Source: Candidatus Aminicenantota bacterium (lineage in GTDB: Bacteria > Acidobacteriota > Aminicenantia > Aminicenantales > Aminicenantaceae). Taken from it: a DNA stretch of 64,000 bases. Within the stretch, counting starts at the first letter, position 1. Every line of letters begins with the position of its first letter. Below the pieces are notes generated by a model. It was not told the DNA's origin. It was given only the letters and a program-made list of their open reading frames with translations, and did no database searches. The position numbers were made by a program, and so were the translations under genes. The stretch lies in NCBI GenBank assembly GCA_020344415.1, contig CP070825.1, forward strand, positions 2,266,015 to 2,330,014, in the 5' to 3' direction. Positions 24,680-33,034 of the stretch are shown here, one piece after another.

Positions 24680-25597
24680 ATGAGAAAAAAAAATAGCACT
24701 GATCAAAAATTCTTTTTTGTCGTTAATCCTCAAGCTGCTAACAGAAAATGGGCCCGAAGGAAGAAGCTGAGAAATCATATCCAGGATAATTGGCCGGGAG
24801 AAATAATCGATATCCAGGGAAGCAAACGAGACACGATTGAAAAAACAAAGGAGATGAGCTTAGCTCAAACAACAATAGTAGCTGTTGGAGGTGATGGAAC
24901 TGTTGCCGACGTTATTCAAGGCATCATCGAAGCACAAAAGGGGAAAAAAACCCTCTTGGGAATCCTTCCTTTTGGAAGCGGAAACGCTTTCCGTAAATCT
25001 CTCGGGATTCCCAAGAATGTGAAAAAAGCCATGAACCTGCTCCATGAAGGATCAATCCATGAAATCGATCTCATCCATCTAGAGGGAAAAACGGCTGGAT
25101 TCGCCAGTGTAGGGGCAACAGCCAAAGTCACTGAGGTGAAGCTTCAGCACAAGATTCAAGGTTTATTCGGACATATATTAGCATCTAGGATCCTCTTCAC
25201 CTTCCAAAGAGAAGAGAGGGAAATAGAACTCATCGACGGCATAGATGATTCCGGAGAACATTTTGATAAAAAAATTTTGAACATAAGATTCCTTGATTGT
25301 GTTGTCGGAAAGACAAATTATTTTGGCTATAGCTGGAAAATCGCTCCTAAAGCAAAAATCGATGACGGCTTCCTCGATATTACTCTCTTCGAAACGAGCG
25401 GACTAAAATATTTACTTTGTTTCCCTCTCATATATTTTGGATTCTATCAAAGAACGCAGAGACACTTTAAAGCAAAAAAAATGATCATTCGAGGCCACAA
25501 TCTCCCTGTTCAGTACAACGGAGAGTTTCTTGGCTCAAAGGATAGAATAGAATTTAAAGTCCTTCCTCGAGCCTTAAAAGTCATCGCCAAAAAATAA
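24680..25597 (+). CDS. diacylglycerol kinase-type lipid kinase
   Basis: A 305-residue protein of the DAGK_cat/YegS/sphingosine kinase family. Seen: VVNPQAANRKW at the start, the nucleotide-binding loop VAVGGDGTVADVIQG near 73-88, LPFGSGNAFRKSLGIP, and the C-terminal IDDGFLDIT. It phosphorylates diacylglycerol or a related lipid alcohol with ATP. Together with the CDP-alcohol phosphotransferase and VTT-domain protein upstream it suggests a lipid synthesis or recycling cluster. The gene ends directly against a GGGGACAGTCCCC palindrome. Confidence 0.9.
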   Translation: MRKKNSTDQKFFFVVNPQAANRKWARRKKLRNHIQDNWPGEIIDIQGSKRDTIEKTKEMSLAQTTIVAVGGDGTVADVIQGIIEAQKGKKTLLGILPFGSGNAFRKSLGIPKNVKKAMNLLHEGSIHEIDLIHLEGKTAGFASVGATAKVTEVKLQHKIQGLFGHILASRILFTFQREEREIELIDGIDDSGEHFDKKILNIRFLDCVVGKTNYFGYSWKIAPKAKIDDGFLDITLFETSGLKYLLCFPLIYFGFYQRTQRHFKAKKMIIRGHNLPVQYNGEFLGSKDRIEFKVLPRALKVIAKK

Positions 25598-25678
25598 AAA
25601 AAGGGGACAGTCCCCTTTTTCTCTTTTTCTGATGGATAACCCTTTTCATGTAAAGAAAAAGGGGACTGTCCCCTTTTT
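25598..25678. repeat. paired GGGGACAGTCCCC palindromes between convergent genes
   Basis: Two 23-bp palindromes lie at 25598-25620 and 25656-25678, each AAAAA-GGGGAC-A/T-GTCCCC-TTTTT and each the reverse complement of the other. They fill the whole gap between the stop codon of the lipid kinase (25595-25597) and the stop codon of the amidohydrolase (25679-25681 on the other strand). Each G+C-rich stem is followed by a T-run in either direction, so the pair could work as a bidirectional intrinsic terminator. Confidence 0.8.
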
Positions 25679-27166
25679 TTATTTTTTTCTTGCCTTTGAC
25701 ACGATTCCTTTCACATCTTCAAGCAGCGCGGGAGCATGATAGATAATACCATCTTTGATCGTCCATTTGATCCCACCCCTTGAAACAAGCTTTCCGTCTT
25801 TTAAATCCTGAACACCGGTTGGGTAGAGAAACTTCAAGTTCTCCAGAGGATTTTCATCCACTAGAATGAGGTCAGCAAGGTAGCCCGCTCGGATTCGACC
25901 CAACTTCTCTTCCACCCCTAATATTTTGGCGTTGTTGCCTGTTGCATGCTGGATAACGTCTATTGGATGAAATCCTGCTTCTTGATGGAGCTCTAACTCG
26001 CGGATAAGACTGAAACCGTAAAGCATGTAAATGTAGCCAGCGTCTTCGCCGACACCGACCACGCCTCCCATACGGGCGAATTCCTGGACAGCCTTCATCC
26101 AGATTCTATAATTCTCCCGCCAGAAGAGTTCATCTGTTGTTGTCCAGTTCCAATGATAGGAGCCGTGATGACGAGGATTGGGCTTAAAATATTCTTCCAC
26201 AGCTGGATGCAGATAATCTTCAAACCAGGGTTGATTCATAGCCCGCAGGAGATCTCGGTTGGCTTCATAGATTACAAATGTCGGACACCAGGTAACTCCT
26301 TTCCCGACAAGAGTCTTAAGAACTTTAGCTAGCTTCTTGGGGTCGGCTTCCCGCCAGAGACGTCCTGCATACCGGAAGCGGTCGCTCTCATTGCTGTAAT
26401 TGTACCAATAGGGAAACTTTTGTGAACCATGCAGGGCTGCATCAGGAACACCATACCAGTGTTCGATAGAAGTTACTCCGAAGTTCGCATCATCCCAGGC
26501 ATCTGTTTCTTCAACCCCTACGTGATGGGCAACCCTGAGACCCAGCTTATTGGCTTCGTCCAGAGCTGCCTTCATGACATCACGGTCCATGCCAAAAATT
26601 TTCACACCATCTCCGCCTCGTTTTTTAATCTCTTGTATCCTTTTGCGAACTTGCTCAGCCGTGCTTCCCCAAGCACTCATATATAGGAATATCCGCGGTG
26701 CAGTGATCAAGCCTTCCTGACTCTTACGGCGCTCCCCTATCGTCTTTTGATAGTTGCTTCCCACATCCCGGATTGAAGTTATGCCGCAGGCCAGCCAGAG
26801 TTTGTAGAGATATTCAAAAGGAAGGGGCTTGCCAGCGCGGCCTTCATGGATGTGAGCATGAATGTTGATCAGGCCTGGGAGAAGGTACATTCCTGTTCCA
26901 TCAAGAACATGCTCTTCCTTAGCATAGGCATCTTTTCTTCTGCTTGCAGACCGGATGGACTGAATCTTATTGCTTTCGACGATGATATCAAAGGGGCCTC
27001 TCGGCGGCGTACCCTTGCCATCAACTACAACGACATTCCTTATTACTAACCGGCCATACCGCTGGCCATGCTCTACCCCTCTTGTTTCGCTTCTCAGCCC
27101 TTGATTCAATAATAGGCAAAGTAAAATAATTGAAATCGCTACAAATAATTTTCTTGCATCTCTCAT
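25679..27166 (-). CDS. secreted amidohydrolase
   Basis: A 495-residue metal-dependent amidohydrolase with an N-terminal hydrophobic leader (residues 6-22). Key motifs: GLINIHAHIHEG (metal His-x-His), GVKIFGMDRDVM (possible carbamylated or bridging Lys), VAHHVGVEE, TSIEHWYG and the C-terminal GYLADLILVDENPLENL. This is the imidazolonepropionase/prolidase-like branch. It probably cleaves an amide or a dipeptide in the periplasm. AAAGGAGT precedes the ATG at 27166. Monocistronic and convergent with the lipid kinase gene. Confidence 0.87.
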   Translation of the reverse strand: MRDARKLFVAISIILLCLLLNQGLRSETRGVEHGQRYGRLVIRNVVVVDGKGTPPRGPFDIIVESNKIQSIRSASRRKDAYAKEEHVLDGTGMYLLPGLINIHAHIHEGRAGKPLPFEYLYKLWLACGITSIRDVGSNYQKTIGERRKSQEGLITAPRIFLYMSAWGSTAEQVRKRIQEIKKRGGDGVKIFGMDRDVMKAALDEANKLGLRVAHHVGVEETDAWDDANFGVTSIEHWYGVPDAALHGSQKFPYWYNYSNESDRFRYAGRLWREADPKKLAKVLKTLVGKGVTWCPTFVIYEANRDLLRAMNQPWFEDYLHPAVEEYFKPNPRHHGSYHWNWTTTDELFWRENYRIWMKAVQEFARMGGVVGVGEDAGYIYMLYGFSLIRELELHQEAGFHPIDVIQHATGNNAKILGVEEKLGRIRAGYLADLILVDENPLENLKFLYPTGVQDLKDGKLVSRGGIKWTIKDGIIYHAPALLEDVKGIVSKARKK

Positions 27167-27267
27167 AACTGACTCCTTTCAGACAAAATAACTATCCCAT
27201 TAATACTAAAAATATCTGTTTTGGTCTATAGAAAAAATCGCAAAAAATGATAAGATAGAATGCCGCA

Positions 27268-28380
27268 ATGATAAAAAAGGTAAAAATTTTCCCTCTCCTT
27301 TTCATTCTGCTGAGCTGTTTATCCACTCTTCATGCTGATATCGATATCTTCGGCTATTTTGAAAACCGCTTCTTTATCCTTAAAAGGGGCAACATGAACC
27401 TGAACGACATCTCCGAAAAATTTTCCCTTGGCGATTACAACCGCCTTCGTCTTCAATTCAAATCTTCTGTCGCCAAAAACATCTCGTTAAATCTGGCTAT
27501 CGATTTCTTTACTTTTCACGGAATCATAAAAGGCCCTTTGGGAGCTTATGGAAATAATACTCAACAAAACTCGACTCAAACAACTCTGGACCGGGCTTAC
27601 ATCGATCTCTACTTTCCCAAGTTCGACGTTACTATCGGAAAGCAGCGAGTGGCCATGGGAGTGTCTTACATCTGGGCACCTTTAGATCTTTTTAACCGTG
27701 TCAATATCTTCGAACCCAGAGAGGAAAAACCCGGAGTCAGCGCTTTCAAAATATACATTCCCATGGGGCAGGCTTCAGGTATTACCGGGGTCTTCTCCCC
27801 AGAGGAAAACTTCAAATCCTCTAAATCAGGGATTCGTGTTCAGACTCAATATAAGGGTGTGGATATGGCTGTGAATCTAATCCGCTATGGGATGAAAAAC
27901 GAAACTATCTATGGAATAGACTTCCGTGGAGAAAACATAATCGGTTGGTGGTTTGAGGGAGGATATTTTTCATCTCCTTTAGAGAATAATCTAAAAATTG
28001 TAATCGGCTTCGATTATACTTTTCCCTACAAGAGAGGAATCCTCTGGTTGAATGAATTCTTCTACGATGAGAGTGGCGAAAAAGACAAGGCTCTGTATGA
28101 CTATGAAAAACTTCTAGAAGGAGACCGTTTCACCTTAGGACAAAAATACTGTATGTCGTCTTTAAGCTACAGCTTGACTGATTTTCTCTCCGCCAGTACA
28201 ACCTATATCGGAAACTTGACTGATGGATCTTACATCCTAAGCCCTAGCCTTCAGTATGAAGTCGCTCAAAACGTCTCTTTGAGGACAGGCATATTCTTTT
28301 TGATGGGTAAAAAAGGAGGAGAGTTTAACCGAGAAGGGGGAAATGATATATTATTTATCTGGCTCAAGATTCATTTTTAA
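27268..28380 (+). CDS. porin-like outer-membrane beta-barrel protein
   Basis: A 370-residue protein with a signal peptide (residues 6-23) followed by alternating hydrophobic/polar beta-strands and a terminal aromatic residue (FIWLKIHF), the outer-membrane barrel signature. IDLYFPKFDVTIGKQRVAMG is typical of phosphate-selective porin-like or DUF1302-like barrels. It is directly upstream of an ABC/FtsX permease and LolA-like set (14-bp gap), suggesting that these act together, for example in moving lipids or lipoproteins across the envelope. The precise barrel family is uncertain. Confidence 0.72.
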   Translation: MIKKVKIFPLLFILLSCLSTLHADIDIFGYFENRFFILKRGNMNLNDISEKFSLGDYNRLRLQFKSSVAKNISLNLAIDFFTFHGIIKGPLGAYGNNTQQNSTQTTLDRAYIDLYFPKFDVTIGKQRVAMGVSYIWAPLDLFNRVNIFEPREEKPGVSAFKIYIPMGQASGITGVFSPEENFKSSKSGIRVQTQYKGVDMAVNLIRYGMKNETIYGIDFRGENIIGWWFEGGYFSSPLENNLKIVIGFDYTFPYKRGILWLNEFFYDESGEKDKALYDYEKLLEGDRFTLGQKYCMSSLSYSLTDFLSASTTYIGNLTDGSYILSPSLQYEVAQNVSLRTGIFFLMGKKGGEFNREGGNDILFIWLKIHF

Positions 28381-28394
28381 AATGGGAGTGAGAA

Positions 28395-29090
28395 ATGCCT
28401 ATAGCAAAGCTTGAAAACATCACCAAAATCTATCGCATCGGAAAAATAGATCACCCAGCTCTAAGAAGGGTGTCCTTCACTGTCGAAGATGGAGAATTTC
28501 TCTCTATTGCCGGGCCATCAGGCTCTGGAAAAACAACGATCCTCAATATCATCGGCTGTCTGGATAAGCCTTCCGAGGGCGAAGTCTATCTAGATAATAA
28601 CAATATCACAGAATTATCCACTTCCAAACTGGCTGATGTCCGCCGCCACAAAATCGGATTCGTGTTCCAGACTTTCAATCTGATTCCAGTCCTAACAGCT
28701 GCAGAGAATGTGGAGTTTCCCTTGATCCTGGAAGGAGCGAAAGACCCGAAGGAAAGAAAGCACTGTGTCGAGGAAATCTTAACTGATGTAGGACTCAAAG
28801 ATTTTATCCATCGCCGTCCCAATGAGATGAGCGGCGGCCAGCAGCAGAGGGTGGCCGTAGCCAGAGCTCTGGCCAAAAATCCAAAGCTTGTTCTGGCTGA
28901 TGAACCGACAGCAAACCTTGATTCCAAAACAGGTGAAGAAATCTTGAATATCATGCTCGAACTCAATCAAAAAACATCCACGACTTTTATCTTTTCCACC
29001 CATGACAAAATGGTCATGGATTTTGCCAGAAGACTCATAAAACTCAGGGATGGAAAAATTGAATCTGATCAGAAAGTGAGCCAAACATGA
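28395..29090 (+). CDS. ABC transporter ATP-binding protein (LolD/MacB type)
   Basis: A 231-residue ATPase with Walker A GPSGSGKTT, signature MSGGQQQRVAVARAL, Walker B LVLADEPTANLDS and a C-terminal H-loop (STHDKMV). This resembles LolD/MacB/FtsE ATPases that power FtsX-type permeases. GGGAG precedes the ATG. It overlaps the first permease by four bases. Mechanotransmission of lipoproteins, peptides or lipids from the inner membrane is the likely role. Confidence 0.93.
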   Translation: MPIAKLENITKIYRIGKIDHPALRRVSFTVEDGEFLSIAGPSGSGKTTILNIIGCLDKPSEGEVYLDNNNITELSTSKLADVRRHKIGFVFQTFNLIPVLTAAENVEFPLILEGAKDPKERKHCVEEILTDVGLKDFIHRRPNEMSGGQQQRVAVARALAKNPKLVLADEPTANLDSKTGEEILNIMLELNQKTSTTFIFSTHDKMVMDFARRLIKLRDGKIESDQKVSQT

Positions 29091-30352
29091 AAATGTTTCT
29101 TAAGCTTGCCATCCGGAATGTTTTCCGTTACAAGAGGAGAACTTTTATAACTTTCATGGCCATCTCTTGGGGGCTGGGTCTGATGCTCCTCGGCATGGCC
29201 CTTTACAACGGCATAAACAGGCAGGCACTGGATAATATCATCAATAGCCAGACAGCACATCTCAAGATTCTAGCTGACGGATACTTCGAGAAACAAGATG
29301 AATTCCCTCTAGATCTTACGATCGATAATCCCCAGAGAATCAAAGACCTGCTCAAAGAAACAGACGAACTTCAGGGCATGGAGGCCCGGGTACTCTTTGG
29401 CGCTTCTCTCATAAACGGATTGGATGAACTGCCTTGCTTAGGAGTGGCTTTTGAACCAGAAGCTGACCCGGGAGCGTTTAACCTAAAAGAATCCATCATT
29501 GAGGGGAGCTATCTGGAAGCTTCAGATCAATCTGCGCTTCTCGGGATAGGTTTAGCTAAAGACATGCGATTAAAAGTCGGGGATACGTGCGTCGTCAGAA
29601 TGTTCTTCTCTATAGAAGATTTTGTGTGGAATGCCTTGGATCTGGAGATAAAAGGAATTGTGGATACCGGAAATCCGCAGGTGGACAGTTCAACCATCTT
29701 CATCCCTCTCTCCCTCGCTCAAGAAAGCCTAAGCCTGGATTCCCATGCGACTGAAATTTCTATACGTCTTAAAAGCGAAGACAGACTTGTAGAAATGAAG
29801 GAATCCATCCAAAGCAAGTTGAAAGCCATTAGCAACAATTATGATGTCTATACATATGAAGAGTTGGCTTCAGATTTTATCGAATTCAGCAGAACTAGAG
29901 CACGATTACAAGCTATCATTCCTCTCATCATGCTCCTCATTGCTACTCTGGGAATCGTCAATACCATGCTCATGGCTGTGCTTGAGCGAATAAAGGAAAT
30001 CGGGATGCTCGCTGCCATGGGCATGAAAAAACTAGAGGTTATGTTGCTCTTCATCTTTGAAGGTGCAATCATCGGTTTCTTCGGTTCTCTTGCAGCCTGT
30101 CTCATTGGAGGTCTGGGAGGCTGGTACCTAGAAGTGAAGGGATATCGTCTTTCTGCCTTAGGCTTAGGGGAGAGGTACGCTGAGCTCGCCGAAGCTGCCT
30201 ATCCTGTTAAAGATGTTTTTTACGGGGATATAACCTTTGGGCTCCTGGTTTTCACGCTTATTTTCGGAACAGCAGTTTCTATCCTGGCCAGCCTCTATCC
30301 AGCCTACAAGGCTGTAAGACTCGACCCAATAAAAGCATTGAGGCATGAATAA
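29087..30352 (+). CDS. FtsX/MacB-type ABC permease (first)
   Basis: A 421-residue permease with an N-terminal helix after LAIRNVFRYKRRTFITF, a large periplasmic MacB_PCD-type domain (about 45-265) and three C-terminal helices in the FtsX arrangement (LLIATLGIVNTMLMAVLERI). It ends with PAYKAVRLDPIKALRHE, the classic FtsX/LolC tail. The ATG overlaps the ATPase stop (ATGA), and its TAA overlaps the next ATG by one base. It likely pairs with the next permease as a heterodimer such as LolC/LolE. Confidence 0.92.
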   Translation: MKMFLKLAIRNVFRYKRRTFITFMAISWGLGLMLLGMALYNGINRQALDNIINSQTAHLKILADGYFEKQDEFPLDLTIDNPQRIKDLLKETDELQGMEARVLFGASLINGLDELPCLGVAFEPEADPGAFNLKESIIEGSYLEASDQSALLGIGLAKDMRLKVGDTCVVRMFFSIEDFVWNALDLEIKGIVDTGNPQVDSSTIFIPLSLAQESLSLDSHATEISIRLKSEDRLVEMKESIQSKLKAISNNYDVYTYEELASDFIEFSRTRARLQAIIPLIMLLIATLGIVNTMLMAVLERIKEIGMLAAMGMKKLEVMLLFIFEGAIIGFFGSLAACLIGGLGGWYLEVKGYRLSALGLGERYAELAEAAYPVKDVFYGDITFGLLVFTLIFGTAVSILASLYPAYKAVRLDPIKALRHE

Positions 30353-31602
30353 TGAAGGCTATAGCAAAATTAGCATGGCGTAACATTTGGAGGAACTCGA
30401 GGCGCACATTTCTCTCTTCTTTTGCCATAGCCCTCGGGGTCATCTTTATAATTTTTCTTCAGAGTTACGTATACGGAATCGTGGATATGTTTTTCGAGAA
30501 TTTGATTCGCAATGAAATCGGTCATGTGAAAATCGCTGCGAGAGAATTTTTGAGACTGGAGAAAAGCTTGCCCAAGGAACATCTGATCTTTAATTCTCAA
30601 GACCTCAAAGAAACCATCTCTCCACTTCCAGGGATAAAATCAATGACCGAAAGAATCAAGTTTCACCTGATGCTTAGCCATGGTGACAAGAATGAGCCGT
30701 GTCTGGGCTTTGGGATAGACCCTGAAAAGGAAACAAATTTCTTAAATATCAAAAAGTATATTACCCATGGTAATTATATCCAGGATTCAAAGTCAGAAAT
30801 GATAATCGGCTACAAGCTGGCAAAAAAACTGGGCGTCGCTGTCGGGGACGAACTGCTCGCTGTAACCACAGATATCAATTTCTCAACCTATGCTTTGACA
30901 TTCATTGTTTCTGGAATATTCGAAACAGGCTTTCCGGTCCTGGATAAAAATTATTTTTATATACCCTTGGAGAAAGCCCAAGAGCTGCTGGATTGTGAGG
31001 GAGCATCTCATGAAATTATCCTTCTTGCCAAGGATTCTGTTCAAGCCCCTGAAATCACGGAGAATATTCAAGCAATCCTTAAAGAAAAAGGGCTGGACGA
31101 GACTCTTACGGCTGTTCCCTGGCAAGACCATTATATGGTTAGTTTCATGCCCTGGTTTAACTATATGATAGGAGTGATCATGTTCATCATCATGATGATT
31201 GCTGGTTTGGTCATTCTCAACACAATGCTAATGGCGGTTCTCGAACGAACCCATGAAATCGGCATCATCAAATCCATGGGAATGAAGGATAGAGGGGTTG
31301 TCTCTCTGATCCTCACAGAATCGCTATACATAGGAACTATCGGAGCAGCAATAGGCGGCGCCATCGGCAGCAGCTTGTCTATACTCACGGAAAAAACCGG
31401 GATCGACTATTCCTGGGCTTTGGAAAAAGTAGAATTCCCGGTCCCTTTTATGACTTCAGTGTTCTATCCAAAATTTGCCCTAACGTATCTGTTCATCTCA
31501 ACTATTTTCGCTATCGGAATGACACTCTTTGCTACTCTCTATCCAGCCATTAAAGCATCGAGGATGGCGCCTGTTGAAGCATTAAGAACAACCTTAAAAT
31601 GA
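30352..31602 (+). CDS. FtsX/MacB-type ABC permease (second)
   Basis: A 416-residue paralogue of the preceding permease: IAKLAWRNIWRNSRRTFLSS, a periplasmic domain, then helices with VILNTMLMAVLERTHEIGII and the tail PAIKASRMAPVEALRTTLK. Two different permeases beside one ATPase imply a heterodimer. Its stop overlaps the next ATG by four bases, so the whole unit 28395-32372 is translated as a coupled block. Confidence 0.92.
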   Translation: MKAIAKLAWRNIWRNSRRTFLSSFAIALGVIFIIFLQSYVYGIVDMFFENLIRNEIGHVKIAAREFLRLEKSLPKEHLIFNSQDLKETISPLPGIKSMTERIKFHLMLSHGDKNEPCLGFGIDPEKETNFLNIKKYITHGNYIQDSKSEMIIGYKLAKKLGVAVGDELLAVTTDINFSTYALTFIVSGIFETGFPVLDKNYFYIPLEKAQELLDCEGASHEIILLAKDSVQAPEITENIQAILKEKGLDETLTAVPWQDHYMVSFMPWFNYMIGVIMFIIMMIAGLVILNTMLMAVLERTHEIGIIKSMGMKDRGVVSLILTESLYIGTIGAAIGGAIGSSLSILTEKTGIDYSWALEKVEFPVPFMTSVFYPKFALTYLFISTIFAIGMTLFATLYPAIKASRMAPVEALRTTLK

Positions 31603-32372
31603 GGCAAAAAATAATGAAAAAAATCCTAATGACTATCCTTATTATAATCACGATAAGCTTTTTAACTGAAAGCTATACACAAGAAAAGATGACAGCCGAA
31701 GAAATCCTCAAACGCAGAGACGAGAACATGGCGTTCGAATCAGCTTATACTGAAGTTGAGATGATCATCACCATAGGAAATAGGGTCAACAAAAAAGAAC
31801 TAATCAGCTACTCAGAGGGCACGGAAAAATCCTTTATCGAATTCCTGAGCCCGGCTAGAGATAAAGGAACAAAAATGCTGAAAATCGGAAAGGTTCTCAA
31901 AATCTACTTTCCTTCAGCAGAGAGGGTTATGCGCCTCTCCGGGCACATGCTCCGTCAGAGTATGATGGGTTCGGATTTTTCATATGAGGATTTGACAGAA
32001 ACAGCGGAAGAGTTGAGGGAAGAGTACGAGGTAAAACTCCAAGGAGAAGAGAATTTCGAGGGAACCCAGTGCTATGTCCTGGAGCTCGAATCAAAGGTTG
32101 AAAACAAAACCTATTTCTTCCAAAAAATTTGGATGGATAAAGAAAAACTCATCGGCCTCAAAGTCGAACTTTATGCTAAAAGCGGGAAATTGTTGAAAGT
32201 AATGCGAGCACTTAACGTCCAATCATTCAAGAAAAGATACTATCCCACCAAAATTGTTATGGAAGATAAATTGAGGAAAAATTCGAAGACCGAGATGATC
32301 CTCAAGAAGATCGATTTTGATATTCCGATATCTCCTAACATCTTCAGCGAAAGAAATCTGATGAGAAGGTAA
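31599..32372 (+). CDS. LolA-like outer-membrane lipoprotein-sorting protein
   Basis: A 257-residue periplasmic protein with a signal peptide (about residues 7-28). It carries the LolA-like (PF17131-type) pattern: MTAEEILKRRDENMAF, FLSPARDKGTKMLKIGKVLKIYFPSAERVMRLSGHML, and a C-terminal FDIPISPNIFSERNLMRR. Such proteins form half-open barrels that carry lipids or acylated proteins between ABC permeases and the outer membrane. It completes a porin, ATPase, two permease and carrier set. Either the ATG at 31599 (overlapping) or 31614 could be used. Confidence 0.85.
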   Translation: MRQKIMKKILMTILIIITISFLTESYTQEKMTAEEILKRRDENMAFESAYTEVEMIITIGNRVNKKELISYSEGTEKSFIEFLSPARDKGTKMLKIGKVLKIYFPSAERVMRLSGHMLRQSMMGSDFSYEDLTETAEELREEYEVKLQGEENFEGTQCYVLELESKVENKTYFFQKIWMDKEKLIGLKVELYAKSGKLLKVMRALNVQSFKKRYYPTKIVMEDKLRKNSKTEMILKKIDFDIPISPNIFSERNLMRR

Positions 32373-32574
32373 GCCTGCCTAAACTATAGTCAGCTCATTT
32401 GCGGCTTCCCAAAATTGATCACATGAAAGTGGTGCATCCCCAATTTGCCTAAAAAAATGCGATATTGGGGATTCCTGGCACAGAAAGGCCCACTGGCAGC
32501 TAGCCTATTGACATCTCATACTATATATGGTATTAGAATCCACCTGAACAGCAATATTTTGAGGTGCATCCGTT

Positions 32575-32940
32575 TTGAGGGAAAAAATCCAGATAACTCC
32601 AATAAGCGTGATGAAGATGAAAACGAACCTTAAGGAAAATTATAGGCTTCAAAAAGATAGAAATAGAATAGAAAAAATGTTCTTTGAATATAAGGAATTA
32701 ATATTTGAAAAGGTAGATGGCTATAGAAAACATTACAATCTTTGCGAGACTTCCTATGAAAGCCTCATTTCTGTCGGGATCGTCACTTTATTCAAAGCAA
32801 TAGTGAACTTTAATTGTGAAAATAGAATGAAATTCTCATATTATGCTCGAACAAATCTCGATAAAACCATGGAACGCTATCTCACACGCACCATCTTTCC
32901 ACAAAATTCATTCAAGAGACGGCCTGTATCCCTTCAGTAA
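32575..32940 (+). pseudogene. short sigma-70 region 2-like ORF, possibly truncated
   Basis: A 121-residue frame from TTG 32575 (ATG at 32611 possible, neither with a good ribosome binding site). The middle reads ETSYESLISVGIVTLFKAIV then FKFSYYARTNLDKTMERYL-like text (MKFSYYARTNLDKTMERYL), resembling sigma factor region 2 (D-L-x-Q-x-G-x-x-G-L-x-x-A...KFSTYA). Region 4 is absent and the frame ends soon after, so it is either a remnant of a sigma factor or a minimal relative. It has no clear operon partner. Low confidence that it is functional. Confidence 0.4.
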
Positions 32941-33034
32941 AATCATCACTATCATAGTAATATCGATTCAAATTTTCTGTTATACAATAGCCGTGGAAAT
33001 AACCCAGCGTGAGTTCATGAAAAGGCTGGATGAA

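Noticed and set aside
32436-32472. ATCCCCAAT...ATTGGGGAT hairpin as a terminator of the LolA-like gene
   Set aside because: The 9-bp stem has a 19-nt loop and no T-run follows; it is 64 bp beyond the stop codon but lacks terminator features.
32493-32515. GGCAC-like text as a sigma-54 promoter before the sigma-like ORF
   Set aside because: TGGCACAGAAAGGCCC keeps GG but has CC instead of GC at the -12 position with 10-bp spacing, so it fails the core rule.
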